Part shown: positions 63,750 to 64,000 of the stretch, piece by piece
How positions within the stretch are numbered: the stretch's first letter is position 1
Layout: each line of letters starts with the position of its first letter
Source of the DNA: Bacteroidales bacterium
Lineage (GTDB): Bacteria; Bacteroidota; Bacteroidia; Bacteroidales; ML635J-15
Assembly: GCA_016937855.1 (NCBI GenBank)
Contig: JAFGVU010000101.1
Coordinates: 18,811 to 82,810, forward strand
DNA: 64,000 nucleotides
Reading direction: 5' to 3'
Position numbers and translations under genes: made by a program
Notes under the pieces: model-generated
Told to the model about the DNA's origin: nothing
Databases searched by the model: none
Seen by the model: only the letters and a program-made list of their open reading frames with translations

Positions 63750-64000
63750 AAAAAGAATATGGTGAATTTTCGAGAAACTCAAAAATTCATGTTAAGAAAA
63801 AGAAAAAAAGAAATATGGTGAATTTTCGAGAAACTCAAAAATTCATGTTAAGAAAAAGAAAAAAAGAATAAGGTGAATTTTCGAGAAATTCAAAAATTCA
63901 TGTTAAGAAAAAGAAAAAAAGAATATGGTGAATTTTCGAGAAACTCAAAAATTCATGTTAAGAAAAAGAAAAAAAGAATAAGGTGAATTTTCGAGAAACT
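63750..64000 (+). repeat. Tandem array of a 55-bp palindromic repeat, running off the right edge
   Basis: GGTGAATTTTCGAG starts at 63761, 63817, 63872, 63927 and 63982, a spacing of 56, 55, 55 and 55 bp. Each unit has a hairpin (GAATTTT.GAG, loop AAA, CTC.AAAATTC), then CATGTTAAG and an A/G-rich run. Copies differ by few bases (for example AATATGG or AATAAGG). It is the tandem form of the palindrome scattered elsewhere in the window. Confidence 0.9.

Noticed and set aside
63750-64000. CRISPR array at the right edge
   Set aside because: The whole 55-bp unit repeats, including what would be the spacer, so there are no unique spacers.

Overview
The window is a piece of an AT-rich Bacteroidota chromosome. 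Three things support this. Many genes are preceded by the Bacteroidota -7 box TAnnTTTG with little Shine-Dalgarno signal. Four secreted proteins end in type IX secretion (T9SS) C-terminal sorting domains, and a PorQ homologue is present. Family content is also typical (DUF5689 lipoproteins, FISUMP lipoproteins, a TonB receptor, the cmk-ispH-pfkA-priA block). The order within the phylum cannot be fixed from this window.

Layout. 1-4.3 kb: the tail of an FtsX-like permease and its LolD/MacB-type ATPase, a Bro-N protein, a DUF4143 ATPase preceded by two palindromes, and an outer-membrane barrel. 4.3-15.7 kb: a surface-protein region with three large T9SS cargo genes, one of them papain-like. An AbiE-type toxin-antitoxin pair sits between two of them, bracketed by an exact 22-bp direct repeat taken from the 3' end of a T9SS gene. 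16-20.4 kb: corA, then a leftward nucleotide-sugar operon (uxs-rfbA-rfbC-rfbD). 20.4-24.7 kb: a two-gene HNH nuclease / methyltransferase-HIT module, a four-helix-bundle gene, a structured repeat element between 70-bp direct repeats, and a GNAT/FemAB-like protein. 24.7-31 kb: a MORN-repeat protein, tgt, an LptF/G permease, and a biotin-dependent carboxyltransferase with its biotin carrier. 31-35.6 kb: NifU-like and Mrp Fe-S proteins, then a wbpD-wbpB-wbpA-like operon for an acetamido-uronic acid sugar. 36.4-40.1 kb: another T9SS protein and two tandem FISUMP lipoproteins. 40.3-54.2 kb: mostly housekeeping (purQ, mfd, priA, pfkA, ispH, cmk, porQ, an Fe-type alcohol dehydrogenase). 54.5-63.7 kb: TonB receptor, two DUF5689 lipoproteins and a secreted nuclease in one direction, then a thioredoxin-like protein, a nucleoside phosphorylase and a tandem Usp protein.

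How the genes may work together. The 54.5-60.4 kb operon reads as a candidate system for capturing extracellular nucleic acid: an outer-membrane TonB receptor, surface lipoproteins with OB-fold-like segments, and a secreted NUC1-type nuclease that also has an OB-like tail. A nucleoside phosphorylase lies just beyond it. The two sugar operons would feed surface polysaccharide. PorQ connects with the T9SS cargo genes.

The intergenic DNA is rich in small repeats: a palindromic family (arms AATTTTCGAG and CTCGAAAATT) at six or more loci, including a 55-bp tandem array running off the right edge; a 46-bp repeat cluster near 30.6 kb; and three places where the 3' end of a gene is duplicated on the far side of an insert. 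No rRNA, tRNA, CRISPR array or replication origin was recognised.
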